64,000 nucleotides of DNA from Pteria penguin (GCA_035048485.1 CM068588.1:29696769-29760768), one strand, 5' to 3'; counted from the first letter of the stretch, positions 40,001-49,794 are shown. Numbers and translations are program-made. Notes: a model not told the origin generated them from the sequence alone.

Positions 40001-43000
40001 GACTCATTGACTGACAGTACCCAGGTTCCACTCCTAGTTAAAACCAAGACTCCATGTTTTAGTAGACATAACACATAAAAGATCCACACTGCTTTAGGTA
40101 AGTGTGTTGCTGAGATCCAAATTTCTCTGCAATGCCAGAGACAGATACCATCACTGTATAAGAACAATATGGCAATTTCTTACTTATCAGAAACTTTCTT
40201 ATGTTTCCCTTTATGTTCAACAATTTTTACCTAGTACATACATGTATATACAATTTTAACAACATGACGTTGGAAATAGATTTTGTTGATACATTTTTCT
40301 CCATTTTTTTCTTAAGTTAACGATGACAGAGGCAGATGATGTGGCCAAGTATGATGACGCAATCGATATGGATGAGGAACAGCAAATGTAAGTTAAAATA
40401 TTAACATGGGTGTCAAAATTTTTGAAAGTGGGACATATGGAAGTCCTTATCAGTATGGGAAAACAGTAAGTGTATGTTTTGAAAATTAGGAGGCAATAAG
40501 TTCTCAGGAAAGTACTGAAGAAAAAAGTGGGAAGGTTTTGAAAGTTTATGCAACAAATTAAGGATTTATTAAAGATTGATTACATAATATTTAAGTATTT
40601 ATTAAAAAAAATGTATGTTGACATTTATTTTGTGTTTTTATGCGAAGTCTTATTATATTTTGATATATATTTAAAGTTTAACCAATTGATCAGTAAATGA
40701 CAATTTGTCTTTTCATTTCACTTAGGTTAGCTAAATTAAAGGAAGAGAAGTCGCATGTCATGTTCCCGGATGAGATTGACACCCCAATGGATAAGTTTGC
40801 TAGGACAAGATTTGCAAGGTAAAGTAGGTGATGTACACAGTTAAATAGCAACTTAGCAACAAAGTAGTAGATGTACACAGTCAGATAGAAGCCAGTGTGG
40901 CCTAGTGGATAAGGTGCTCCACTCGTGACCAAGAGGTCCTGGGTTTCGACTCCCACCCTGGGCACACCAGTATTCTGTCTTTCGGATGAGACAGTAAAAA
41001 CCGAGATCCCATGTCAGGTAGGCGTGGCACGTAAAAGATCCCTCACTGCTCGTTGCAAAGGTCTAAATTTGTGTGCAATGCATCAGGCAGATGCCATCAC
41101 CATATACGTGAAATAATAGTGGAGTGAAGTAAAACAATAATCAATCAGTCACAGTCAGATAGCAACAAAGTAGTAGATGTACACAGTCAGATAGCAACAA
41201 AGTAGTAGATGTACACAGTCAGATAGCAACAAAGTAGTAGATGTACACAGTCAAATAGCAACAAAGTAGTAGATGTACACAGTCAAATAGCAACAAAGTA
41301 GTAGATGTACACAGTCAGATAGCAACAAAGTAGTAGATGTACACAGTCAGATAGCAACAAAGTAGTAGATGTACACAGTCAAATAGCAACAAAGTAGTAG
41401 ATGTACACAGTCAGATAGCAACAAAGTAGTAGATGTACACAGTCAGATAGCAACAAAGTAGTAGATGTACACAGTCAGATAGCAACAAAGTAGTAGATGT
41501 ACATAGTCAGATAGCAACAAAGTAGTAGATGTACACAGTCAGATAGCAACAAAATGTTTCTGTAAACAAAGGTTTTTTCAGTATGAACACTAAGTTCATG
41601 GTTATAAAAAGAAGCAAATTACTAACATCGGTAGCTATGCTTCTTTGTGTAGGTACAGGGGATTAAAGAGCTTCCGTACATCTCCATGGGATCCGAAAGA
41701 AAATCTACCGCAGGACTATGCTAGAATATTTCAATTTGGAGATTTCAAGAGAACTCGTAAACGTGTATTGGCAGAAACTGAAAAAGAGGGGGTTTTGGTA
41801 AGTAATGTTTTAGTTTTACTGTATGCTTCAATGCTCAACTGAACTGCAAACTTCTGTCTGGAATTTCATTGAAACTGAGTAGCAAGCAAATATTCAGGGT
41901 CTTCTTTTACATATTCTCAAGGAATCCAGGGTTGAAGAAAGTATGTTGAGGAATGAAACTGGTGTGGCTTAGTGGATAAGGTGCTTAGCTCGTGACCGAG
42001 AGGTCCTGGGTTCGACTCTCGCCCTGGGCACACTGGTGTACTGTCTTTCGGATGAAAGAGTAAAAACTGAGGTCCCATGTCATGGTAGGCATGGCACGTA
42101 AAAGATCCTTCACTCTTTTGGGTCCGTTGCAAAGGTCAAATTTCTATGCAATGCACTGGCGGATCCAGAGGGGGGGTCGAGGGGGTCCCGCCCCCCCCCC
42201 CCCCCCCTTTGAGATTCCTATAAATGACCTTCCAGAGAGAGAGAGGGGGGGGGGAAGGAATCCACGCATTATAAACAATAGTATAATATTTGTGTTATGC
42301 CGTCACTCAGAGCGCCGGTGCATGCTGTCTACAGCTGCTCGCTGGATAAGGTTTGTCGTTTTAACGGTTTAGAACGGTCAAATTTTATTAATTGCTCTGC
42401 GAGATGCAATCCAACATAGTAAAACTCCCGATCAATGAGGCAAGTTTACACATGGTGAGTGGCCATGTTTTGCAATTATGTAACTGTCAGACGGACATAA
42501 AGAAAATATATGAATATAAAATAATATAAAAGTGAATGAAAATGGTAAGTTTAACTTTTATACCCCTTGATGCTACATATTCAGGGGGGCGAATCAAATG
42601 GTCGTTTTTTATGGGAGCAGACTCATTGAGTGGACAAAGAGTCGCTTTGATAAGTTATATTTCTTTTTTTTTCTATTTTGAAAATGAGAGATTTCTATTC
42701 AAACCATGCCTATTCTTTAATGATATTGATAAAGATCCAATTGTCTTAAAACTTGGAACATGACAACCTCCCTATAAAGCGTGATGCGTCGACAAATGAA
42801 AAAATTCGCCCAAATTTCCTCTAAACTTTATGAACTTTTATCAACAACGCCTCAATTTGTTTATGCATATACCAATCTAATTACTTATTTGAGTGTAGAA
42901 ATGAGATTAAAATTGGTAAATCTAGACTTAAAATGTACAAACAAAGTATTTTCCGAATTTTGTAGGACTAAGATGATAAAGTTAGGAGTAAAAATGGTTA

Positions 43001-46000
43001 GGTAAATATTTATAGGAGATTTTTATTCATAGCACTAAAATGTTACTGCGCCCTTTTCATATGTTGTGTGTGGCTATGACCTTTTCTTTACAGTGTTTCG
43101 TCGTATTAAATGTTTCGTACAGAGGATAATATTATGTAAGCTTGTATGTTTTGGACATTCGTGGCGGTGTGGCTAGTTAAGCAGGAGACGTTCACTCCCC
43201 CAACAGAACCTTTATAAAACATTTTAGAGCACGACTCCGTGCTCCAAAGTGACTATGTGCTCGAACTCGAAGTTTATCGAGGTTATAGAATATCTGGAGC
43301 ATGACAGCGGGATCGAAAGCGTAAAGATTATAACCTCACCTGTACTCAAACTCAAGAGTGAGTAGGGGTTTGGAGTTTGAATACAGGCTTAGAGTCGAAC
43401 ACGCGTAAAAATTTTTTTAGCTGTTTGTTTGTCTGTCTGTTGTCAACTTAAACCTTCGCCATGACTTATAAACCATGACACTTACAGATAGAAACTTCAT
43501 ATTTAGCATGCATACTCAACTAATAAAGCCCTATCAAATGACACCAAGGTCAATGGCATTCTGACCTTGACTGTGACCTTGAGGCTAAAAATAGCTTTTT
43601 CCGGACTTTGTTGCCGCCAGTGGCATGCGTTTCACAAACACATCTTGTTTATTATGGAACATGTGTAAAATGATTGCACTTGTCAATAATTCCATGAAAT
43701 GAACTGTGCTGCCTATATATGGTCGCAGGTGCTGAGAATGTGTAATATGACTTTATGTGACGAATGTTGAGTAATGTTGGTCAGAATTGAGAATATCTGT
43801 TGGTAGAGCACTGTGATTAAATAGAAGGTTGCGAGTTCGGGTTCTAGCTTTCTCCCAGTCCCTTTTCTTTCACACGGTACATGTGTTAATACCGAAGCAA
43901 ACATCTCCGAAAAATTATAGATAAAATATAAATTTGAAAATTGTCTGGTCGAAATTTTCTTTACAGGATACGCTAAGAAAAACGTATTTCCAGTCTTTAT
44001 ATCAACATCTCTGAAACGCAGCTCGTCAAGGTTTTAATCAAGTAAAGTTCTGTGCCTCGTTGTATTTCAAAAACATTGAAAGATACAATATCCTCCAAAC
44101 TGCAAATATTCCAAGAGATGCCGAAAGTGACAATTTGTCTGTCCTTCTATATCCTGAAGATGCCCCACGTGATCTTCTGAAACCATGAGCAATTATTGTC
44201 TCACTCATGCTTAGTATTGCTTTCACCAGTAATGCATGCTCTTTGTAACAGCAATACAAAGAGCCATTGCAGTACATACAATTTTTCACTGTTCGGGCTG
44301 ACAAAAAGAAAATACCTAGGGTTTAAGTGTATACGTCGACTTTGGACATGAAAGTCTTATATATTGAATTTCATAAAATAAAGCAATGTTGATTTTGCGG
44401 GAAAATGACGACCCCCCCCCCTTTTAAAAATTTCTAGATCCGCCCATGCAATGCATGAGGCAGATGCCATCATCATATAACTAAAATAACCGTGGAGTGA
44501 TGTAAAACAACATTTAATTAATCAATATCTTAAGAATGACACTCCCTTAAATATTTTCTTCAGATGATCATGAGCTACACAGAATAGAAACTGAATAAAA
44601 TGATGTGATCAAAAAGAATTTTTTAATTGTTGAAGTTACTGTTGCTTTTCTTTTTTATATCCCACAGATCAATAGATAGGGGGCATATTGTTTTTGACCA
44701 AAGTCATTGACCTTGTGACCTTGACTTTTGGCACACATTTCAAAAGTAATCATTTGGGCATATTGTTTTTGTCTGTCTGTCTTTTTCTTTGTTTGTCTGT
44801 TGTCAACTTTAACCTTCACCAGAACTTTTGAACTGTGAGAGATAGAGACTTCACTAATAAAGCACTCTCAAATTACACCAAAGTCATTGACTTCGATATG
44901 GCATTGCTTTTTGTTCAATTCAGAAACAAAATCTCTGAAAAAGGATATTCAAATTTGAGAGTATTCAAATACTTTTTAAGTTTTTCATGTGCTCATATTG
45001 CTCAAGTGAGACCAATTGTACCTCTTGTTTAAATAGAAATACAGAAAATATTGGGGAAAAGGTGTACTCAGATGAGAGATACAGACCCATGTGGGCTTTT
45101 TGGTGTTTCATCACTGATTGCTATATAAAGGTTTATAATGCTTTCACTTGTGTTTTTATCCCGATTTTAAGTAAATGAGTGTTGATGTGAAGTATTGATT
45201 GCAAGGTAAATTTAAAATGTTTTTCATAAAACTATTTTTAATTGTTTAAATCAAAAGAAAGAATCAAAATAGCACTTTTAATACATGTACACGTAGTTAG
45301 CATTAAATTTTTATCTTGTTGATCTATGTTTAATTGTGTATGTTTAATTACCTGAGTTTATATACAAACTAGGTTCTTTTTAATATAATAATATAACCCT
45401 TTGAAATCCACAACATAGTCAGTCTTACATATGTAGTTATATACAGCTGTATTTTTTCAATGCACATGACTCCAGTAACAGAACATTACAGTTACCACCA
45501 CAGACTATAAGCTCTCCTCCATCCTATGCCTCTAACTTACACTACCTAGAGATTAATACTTAACAACATAGAGTACAAAATAAATTGTGGTGAAAGTTGA
45601 TGAATGTTTATTTTCTTATCCCATAATCTGCATAAATTGTAATTTCTGTGATGCATCATCATATAAAGTGAAATTATTTTGCTGTGACTTTTTGATTCTG
45701 AAGTCTTTTTTGCTTGACATATATAATAGGGACTAGTGGAACACACGTTTCAGCAATGCACAGTGTGCTTGTTTCTATAAATGTCAATTTTATTGTATTT
45801 TTTATTTCAGAGCGGTTGGTATATAACTGTACACATTACAAATGTGCCAAAAGATTTCATGGGTAAGACATATAAATATATATATCATGCTTTGAGTCAA
45901 GAGATAAATCTGAAAATGTTCCATCAAAAATAATATAATATTATTAAATATATATATATATATACCTCCATTTTGTATCTCTCAACCATCAATGTTTGCC

Positions 46001-49000
46001 ATTTTATTTAGTGTCATACAATGTTTGTCATTTTATTTAGTGTCATATAAGCCTGGTTCCCCTGTCGTGATGTTCGGATTGTTGCCACACGAGCAGAAAA
46101 TGTCGGTAGTCAATTTTCTCCTGAAACGTTGCAGTGATAACACTACACCTATCAAATCCAAAGAGAGGCTCATATTCCATGTAGGATTCAGACGCTTCTC
46201 TGCATGTCCTGTATTCTCACAGCATACAAATGCAAATAAACATAAGGTACATGTAGTCATTTCTTGGAAAAATTCTTTTATTATAGTCTTCATTTTCACT
46301 ATTATACCAACAGCATTGTACAGCCATAATCTTTGTCATACATGCTTTCTGTGAGTCATAGACATATAATTTCCGGTAGAAACAGCCCAGGCTCTGGCAT
46401 CATAAACTGAGGAAATACTTCAGTCATATTTTCAAATTGTTCTATTTCATTATGAAAGATTTTATTAATCGATAAAGTTAAGCCATCATGCATATCCTTT
46501 ATTTGATTGTTTGACAATAGAATTGATTAAAATGTAATAAATAACTTAAGTATTTTCTCAGTATATAACACCACACCCAGGTTATACAAACATGGTCATA
46601 ATTATACATATAAAGTGCAGATTGTCCATGCACAAGAGCAGTACTTTCATTTTGTTGAATTATAACCAGATTATACATTGTAGTAATTTAAGAAATGTTT
46701 CTTGTGAAGTAATGTGAAGTAATAACCATATTTAAATGAAACATGTTAAGGCACTGTCTGTCGTACAAAGATTTGTAGATTTTCAGGCTTTTGTCCATCA
46801 TGCTTCTGTGAGATATGGAACAAAAACTTAAATGTGATTTCATTATGATAAAGAACTACTCCAGTTCAACTTCTTTTTTTTTTTCTACTTTCTTTTACAA
46901 GAGGTGTTTCGCCTTAATGAAAATCAGTTTGCCAGAATCTGTTTTTATCATCATGTTTCGAGGTATTGAATTGAAATTTGATATGTGACTTCTTATGAAC
47001 ATGATCTTGCTTCAATGTGAATTTTTGTTTTGCTTGACATACTGTCCCCATAGGACTATTCTAGTTTCTTTTTTCAGTCATGCTGTGAGATATTCAATAG
47101 AATTGAAATTCACTGCATGACCTTTTTATGAAACAAAATAAATCTAGGACAACTTTATAGTGTGTGACCTAATTCCACAAAAGTAATTGCCCTTTACAGA
47201 AAATAGATCCAGTACAACTTTATAGTGTTTGACCAAATGCAATAAAAGTGATTGCCCATATAGAAAATTGCAACAGCTACCCCGAAATAACAAACATTCA
47301 ATGTTGGTGTTCCTCTTGGATTATCATGAAATATTTTCATTTTAGTTTGAAAGATTCTTTTCTCATGATGCTGCTACCATGGCAACTGTATTTGCACCTA
47401 TTACATTTCCTCCTGTGCCTGTACTAGTATTCCAGCAGAGACCTTTTGGTAAGTAGATACACTGATACATGTCCTAGTTTTGAAAGATTTTCTAACAAAT
47501 TTGTCAGAGCACAGAGTTCAGAATCTTTGAAAAATGAGATAACATAATTTTGTTGAAGAAGTTTGAATTTAGAAAAGAAGATTGTAATTTTAAGTTAACT
47601 TCTGAATCGTGTTTCTTGTGAATTCAAATGAACCACTGAAGTAATGTTTGTTTGTTTGGTATTCAAGTGCAACAGACCTCCTTGTAAAAATGAAAGATCT
47701 TTTGCATGCCCACATTCACCAAGGACAACTCAGTTCCAAGTCCAACATACTTTGATTTGACATTACCTATATACACCAACAATAATCATATGTTTACGTA
47801 TCCTTGTCAATAGACCTTTTCACTGTTATTGCTGGACTAACATTTTGGTTGGCAAATAATAACCTTCCCTGTAAAATTTGTGACATCATAATGAAAAATT
47901 GATTGTCTCTGACATCATTTTGCAGAAACAGTTATCATTTTGCCTACCAAAATGTTAGTCCAGCAGTAACATCAAAAAGGTCTACGATAATAGTTCTTTA
48001 TATTTTGTTTCTTGCAGGAGAGTATTCATTAGTAGCCTTAGGAAGTGTTCATTCTGTAAATCCTGATCGTGTGATTACCAAGAGAATAGTTCTCAGTGGA
48101 TATCCCTTTAAGATCAACAAGCGCTCGGTGGTCGTGAGATACATGTTCTTCAATAGAGGTCAGCATTCAGTTGTATTAAAAAATTTATTCTCAAAATCAT
48201 AAAAAAAATATTTCAAACTTAAGCAACATTTCTCCATCTTAGTGAATTTGAGAAATATGAAATTATATCTCCTTCTTTATTGCAGAACGATATTCTTGTT
48301 TCAGTTTCTACAGAGTTAGATTTTGATACCTTTGGTTTGTTTCAATATGTATATTTATTAGTAGATTTGAATTTCTAGTTTGATATGTTGCTACTGTAAA
48401 TTTTATAAAGTTTACATTAGTTTATCCTTCATGCATTTACTGTGTCTCATATGTCACATAAACATAGTAAAATACACCTTGTTCATGGAGATAAACATTT
48501 GTGACTGACAGGGAATCCTTTGATTGTGTAAATGCCACGTTTTTGGTTTGTAGTGAATAGCATGTGATTATTGCTACATGTCGTTCCATGTTGATTGACA
48601 TAAATATTAACTGCATAGAACAGACGTTTGCTTACAGTACATGTTGAGGAAATTTTCAGCTAGAAAGATACATATATGTATATAAAAAAAGGTTAATAGG
48701 TACTGCAATATTTCTTTTCTCAGACGACATTCTGTGGTTCAAGCCAGTTGAGCTAAGGACAAAATGGGGAAGAAGAGGTCATATAAAGGAACCACTTGGT
48801 AAAGTATTTTACACATATACATGGGATATTATGTCAGCATATAGAGGCATCCTTATTCAGGATAATTTTGTAAATTCCCTAATCTGAATCAATTTGGAAA
48901 AAATTCTCCAATATTAATAAGCTCCCCTTTATTTTACTACATGTATTAAGAAAATAAAATGTGTACTTGTAGATATATTGTATAATTTTTCTTGCAAAAT

Positions 49001-49734
49001 TATGTTTTATGTATGATTTCTAAATTAGACACTTACAAAAAATGAAATATAAATTAAAGTAAACATGTACACCTGTTCTAAAGTACCATAAAACTGTCAG
49101 TCTTTGCAATTTAAAATGAAAAGAATTAATGCAAATTTTTATCACAAGAAGGGTGATGTTTTATAGTGGGTTTCATTTTAACACTCTTTGTTATAACATA
49201 TATGTCAGATGTAACTAAGTGGTAAACAAGTTCATCACATAGTTTAGTAAGTCCCTAGTTTGAATCTTGCTGGGCCCATGTTGATTGTTTGTCAAATGAC
49301 TTAGACATATAGCCAGAGCCTTTATAATAAGTAGATCTGTTGTGTTATAGATTGTTTGCTGCCCATGACAAGCATGTTTGGTAGCAGATCTAAACTGAAA
49401 CCATGAACTGGCATTGCCATCATGATAAAAGTGAAAAATTATGGAAAATAAAACACATGCATGTATGTTTTCTGAAATTCATTCTCATGTGATAAGTTCT
49501 GGTGTAAATAATACATGTAGTACATGTACTATTTTATTTATAGGTACTCATGGTCATATGAAATGCATTTTCGATGGACAGTTAAAATCTCAAGACACTG
49601 TGTTGATGAATTTATACAAGAGAATGTTTCCAAAATGGACCTACAATTGTTTTGTACCTAATCCGCCCTCATTATTAACTAACGACAGCGAGGAAGTGGA
49701 AGATCAAGGAACTGCTTACGAAATGTTTGATTAG
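22060..49734 (+). CDS. TSR1: Pre-rRNA-processing protein TSR1 homolog, complete
   Basis: Twenty in-phase exons encode 797 residues: 22060-22171, 26352-26422, 28497-28583, 29629-29741, 30168-30366, 32292-32362, 33406-33562, 34029-34196, 34963-35101, 37784-37878, 38853-38957, 40317-40387, 40726-40818, 41653-41797, 45811-45862, 46041-46246, 47346-47448, 48018-48158, 48724-48798 and 49544-49734. TSR1 is a late 40S assembly factor that occupies the decoding face of the pre-40S particle; it has a translational-GTPase fold without an active GTP site. Seen here: the basic start [20 protein letters not shown], an AARP2CN-type middle (about 230-310, with [20 protein letters not shown]), a very acidic linker (about 400-460, exons 11-12) and the RIBIOP_C-type C-terminal half (about 470-770: [59 protein letters not shown]). 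Length is close to animal TSR1. Introns carry most of the mobile elements listed between 22 and 49 kb. Confidence 0.96.
22316..22480 (+). mobile_element. tRNA-like SINE head in TSR1 intron 1
   Basis: GTTGGTGTAGTGGTTAAGTT is a good A-box region, followed about 35 bases later by a B-box-like AATTCATTCCC. A second, antisense tRNA-like head (GCGAATTGAACTCAGAACCT) lies at about 23018-23080. The intervening body is not recognised and the right boundary is uncertain. Confidence 0.45.
23118..24214. mobile_element. Foldback element with TACTGG-rich arms
   Basis: The ends GGATCATGTAAACTT are inverted relative to each other. They continue into arms (about 23136-23345 and 23900-24196) packed with CAATACTGGTATACCAGTAT and CCAGTATTGT units, many themselves palindromic. 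The loop holds unique DNA and a SINE with its own target duplication. The flanks give only a weak possible duplication (TAATT). No transposase. Confidence 0.75.
23553..23704 (+). mobile_element. SINE family B copy with 11-bp target duplication
   Basis: tRNA-like head GGGTAGTGGTTAAGCATTTG with B box GGGATTCGACTCTCC, then a body (CTTCCATGTCGCGATATAAA) and a tail of AAACAACCAACC. It is flanked by AGTTTTATTCT at 23542-23552 and 23705-23715. The same family is at 30508-30672 in reverse. Confidence 0.85.
25400..25610 (+). repeat. Dispersed repeat, GGGGGCATATTG type
   Basis: Starts GATTAGGGGGCATATTGTTT, then TGTCTGTTGTGAACTTTAAT and ACTAATAAAGCCCTTTCAAA. The same order of words is found at 43400-43655 and 44655-45030. 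Non-coding part of TSR1 intron 1. The rest of this intron (24215-26351) shows no gene. Confidence 0.6.
26630..26692. repeat. TATATCTATATG-type microsatellite
   Basis: About four 12-14 bp units of TATATCTATATG with single changes, in TSR1 intron 2. Confidence 0.75.
27193..28212. mobile_element. Dispersed element with AGCTCACCTGAGC ends
   Basis: Begins AGCTCACCTGAGCCAAAAGC and continues CTCAAGTGAGC. Ends AAGCTCAGGTGAGCGATATA and then GGCCCACTTAGGCTTCTTG. Start and end share inverted GCTCACCTGAGC/GCTCAGGTGAGC motifs. The interior (CCAGAACC, TTTTTCTCATTTTCAACTTT) is non-coding. I recall similar elements being abundant in bivalve genomes. It fills much of TSR1 intron 2. Confidence 0.6.
29415..29562 (+). 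repeat. ~28-bp degenerate tandem repeat
   Basis: Five to six units of CATTCCCTCAAGATAAAAAG type (variants CCACGAGATAAAAAG and CCTTCGAGATGAAAAAA), ending about 70 bases before TSR1 exon 4. Confidence 0.8.
30508..30672 (-). mobile_element. SINE family B copy
   Basis: On the minus strand: GTAGGGGCAGACTTGGTGCA, B box GGTTCGATTTT, body CTTCCATGCCACGATATAA, then AAACCAACCAAC. Collinear with the copy at 23553. In TSR1 intron 5. Confidence 0.75.
30926..31853. mobile_element. 928-bp TIR DNA transposon, TA target, no transposase
   Basis: Inverted ends CCGTATTCACTCGTGTATAA (left) and GAGTGAATACGG (right) are flanked by TA on each side (30924-30925 and 31854-31855). Each end carries GTGCGTATTATACAC motifs, with the right end duplicating the motif. 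TA duplication with CCGTATTxACTCGTGTATAA ends suggests a pogo/Tc1-type non-autonomous element (inference). The interior contains no transposase-like frame. In TSR1 intron 5. Confidence 0.8.
32485..32546. repeat. CTGT-rich microsatellite
   Basis: TCTGTCAGTCTCTGTCTGGC-like degenerate units. A second tract of similar TCTGTCTGGTCATC units lies at 32755-32880. Both are in TSR1 intron 6. Confidence 0.7.
32562..32750. mobile_element. Small MITE-like repeat (pair with 46408-46562)
   Basis: Starts ACTGAGAAAATACTTCAG and ends ACTTAAATATTTTCCC, weakly inverted. The same ends and interior words (ATCGATAAA, TAAAATGTAATAA, TTATTTGA) occur in the same order at 46408-46562, so two TSR1 introns hold copies of one short element. 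Confidence 0.55.
32755..32880. repeat. CTGG/CTGT-rich microsatellite
   Basis: Repeated TCTGGTCATCTATTTGTCTG-like units with variable spacing, directly after the MITE-like repeat in TSR1 intron 6. Confidence 0.7.
33205..33322 (-). mobile_element. tRNA-like SINE head, antisense
   Basis: On the minus strand CAGGAGCAGGTTGGTCTAGT then GGTA (A box), with a B-box-like GAGGTTTGATTTAG about 45 bases on. It ends about 85 bases upstream of TSR1 exon 7. The body is not recognised. Confidence 0.5.
34648..34712. repeat. T/G/T homopolymer cluster
   Basis: Adjacent runs of T, G, T-rich and C/T-rich sequence in TSR1 intron 8. It accounts for the low-complexity minus-strand frame at 34598-34912. Confidence 0.85.
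35283..36443 (+). mobile_element. Decayed mariner-family transposon with both ends
   Basis: Inverted ends TGAGATATGATTAAAAAGTT (left) and AACTTTTTGATCATGCCTCA (right) with TA on both outer sides (35281-35282, 36444-36445) give a 1161-bp element in TSR1 intron 9. The interior holds a broken mariner transposase from about 35469 to 36160. Recognisable pieces are a start like [14 protein letters not shown], the first catalytic region [20 protein letters not shown], the [11 protein letters not shown] stretch, and a C-terminal LAPFDFCLF around the third Asp. The second Asp region is ruined (QENASLT for the usual HDNAPAH). Several frameshifts and stops; inactive. Confidence 0.88.
37010..37440. repeat. 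Dispersed AAGGTCA-type repeat
   Basis: Contains TTGACTTTGAAGTTTCACCT, AACCTTGGTCATAACTTATG and TTTTGACCTTGACCTTGAAG, matching the dispersed family of this window. In TSR1 intron 9. Confidence 0.5.
37490..37672. repeat. Degenerate tandem repeat around GGTTAACTTAATTACTTTAA
   Basis: GGTTAACTTAATTACTTTAA and GCTTAGCTTAACC-type words recur three to four times at uneven spacing just before TSR1 exon 10. Confidence 0.65.
38020..38545. repeat. Inverted repeat, 75-bp arms with 376-bp spacer
   Basis: Arm 38020-38094 (GATGACAACATTTTCCAGTC onward) is almost exactly inverted at 38471-38545. The spacer is AT-rich and not clearly coding. It sits in TSR1 intron 10, so the pre-mRNA can form a long stem. Could be a MITE or an inverted duplication. 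Confidence 0.8.
39780..39830 (+). mobile_element. SINE family A tail, 5'-truncated
   Basis: TTGTAGAGTGACGCAAAACA followed by AATCAATCAATC repeats matches the 3' end of the family A SINEs. No head or body is present. Confidence 0.6.
39976..40190 (+). mobile_element. SINE family A, old copy
   Basis: Diverged head GAGCCGGCATAGCTCAGATA with B box GGTTCCACTCC, body CATAAAAGATCCACACTGCT and GCAATGCCAGAGACAGATAC, in the order of the better copies at 40889 and 56247. Confidence 0.65.
40817..41552 (+). repeat. 32-bp minisatellite starting at the TSR1 exon 13 donor
   Basis: Unit of 32 bases, GCAACAAAGTAGTAGATGTA plus CACAGTCAGATA, in about 12 near-identical copies from 41161. Earlier, more diverged units precede a SINE insertion; the first begins at the exon 13 5' splice site (GCAAGGTAAAGTAGGTGATG). 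An inserted SINE at 40889-41149 splits the array. Confidence 0.92.
40889..41149 (+). mobile_element. SINE family A, well preserved, inside the minisatellite
   Basis: tRNA-like head (CAGTGTGGCCTAGTGGATAA, B box GGTTTCGACTCC), conserved body (CTGTCTTTCGGATGAGACAG, GGCACGTAAAAGATCCCTCA, GCATCAGGCAGATGCCATCA) and tail (GTGGAGTGAAGTAAAACAAT, AATCAATC). It is flanked by a 13-bp duplication CACAGTCAGATAG at 40876-40888 and 41150-41162. Best reference copy for the family here. Confidence 0.92.
42156..44446. mobile_element. hAT-like non-autonomous element nested in a SINE
   Basis: Left end CTGGCGGATCCAGAGGGGGG and right end TTCTAGATCCGCCCA are inverted, flanked by TGCAATGCA at 42147-42155 and 44447-44455. 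The exact cut cannot be fixed because an 8-bp hAT duplication could slide by a base or two. The 2.29-kb interior has G and C runs, a tRNA-like stretch (GTTGGTAGAGCACTGTGATT near 43798) and a dispersed repeat at 43400. I recognise no transposase. In TSR1 intron 14. Confidence 0.78.
43400..43657 (+). repeat. Dispersed repeat inside the nested element
   Basis: TTTGTCTGTCTGTTGTCAAC, ACTAATAAAGCCCTATCAAA and CTTGACTGTGACCTTGAGG, ending ACATCTTGTTT. Collinear with 25400 and 44655. Confidence 0.6.
44655..45030 (+). repeat. Dispersed GGGGGCATATTG-type repeat
   Basis: Two partial starts (GGGGGCATATTGTTTTTGAC, and GGCATATTGTTTTTGTCTGT) followed by the usual body and a CCTCTTGTTT end. Suggests one copy inserted into or duplicated within another. 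TSR1 intron 14. Confidence 0.65.
46008..46042 (+). other. Duplicated 3' splice site of TSR1 exon 16
   Basis: The stretch AATGTTTG[C/T]CATTTTATTTAG followed by TGTCATA occurs twice, 29 bases apart, placing two good AG acceptors before 46012 and 46041. Only the second keeps the TSR1 frame. The first would add 29 bases carrying an in-frame TAG. Confidence 0.85.
46408..46562. mobile_element. Small MITE-like repeat (pair with 32562-32750)
   Basis: Inverted ends ACTGAGGAAATACTT and AAGTATTTTCTCAGT bound 155 bases in TSR1 intron 16. The interior matches the copy at 32562. Confidence 0.65.
47133..47266 (+). repeat. Two tandem ~67-bp units
   Basis: AAAATAAATCTAGGACAACT...AAAAGTAATTGCCC is repeated as AAAATAGATCCAGTACAACT...AAAAGTGATTGCCC. 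Ends about 80 bases before TSR1 exon 17. Confidence 0.8.
47813..47982. mobile_element. 170-bp hairpin MITE next to TSR1 exon 18
   Basis: Long inverted ends (GACCTTTTCACTGTTATTGC TGGACTAACATTTTGG and its near reverse complement) are flanked by TA at 47811-47812 and 47983-47984, consistent with a Tc1/mariner-type MITE. It stops 35 bases before the exon 18 acceptor. Confidence 0.8.
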
Positions 49735-49794
49735 AATTTGCACTGTGTTGTTTATAGATTAAGAAATATCTTTTTTATGTACATGTACATGTCT

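Larger units (their letters stand above)
41957..44530 (+). mobile_element. SINE family A interrupted by a nested element
   Basis: Head and body lie at 41957-42155 (GGTGTGGCTTAGTGGATAAG, GGTTCGACTCTCGCC, CTTTCGGATGAAAGAGTAAA). The 3' part resumes at 44447-44530 (GCAATGCATGAGGCAGATGC, GTGGAGTGATGTAAAACAAC). The two parts join at a duplicated TGCAATGCA, so the intervening DNA inserted later. Confidence 0.88.

Noticed and set aside
42781..43005. 74-residue frame inside the nested hAT-like element as a transposase piece
   Set aside because: No recognisable hAT dimerisation or catalytic motif; too short and isolated.
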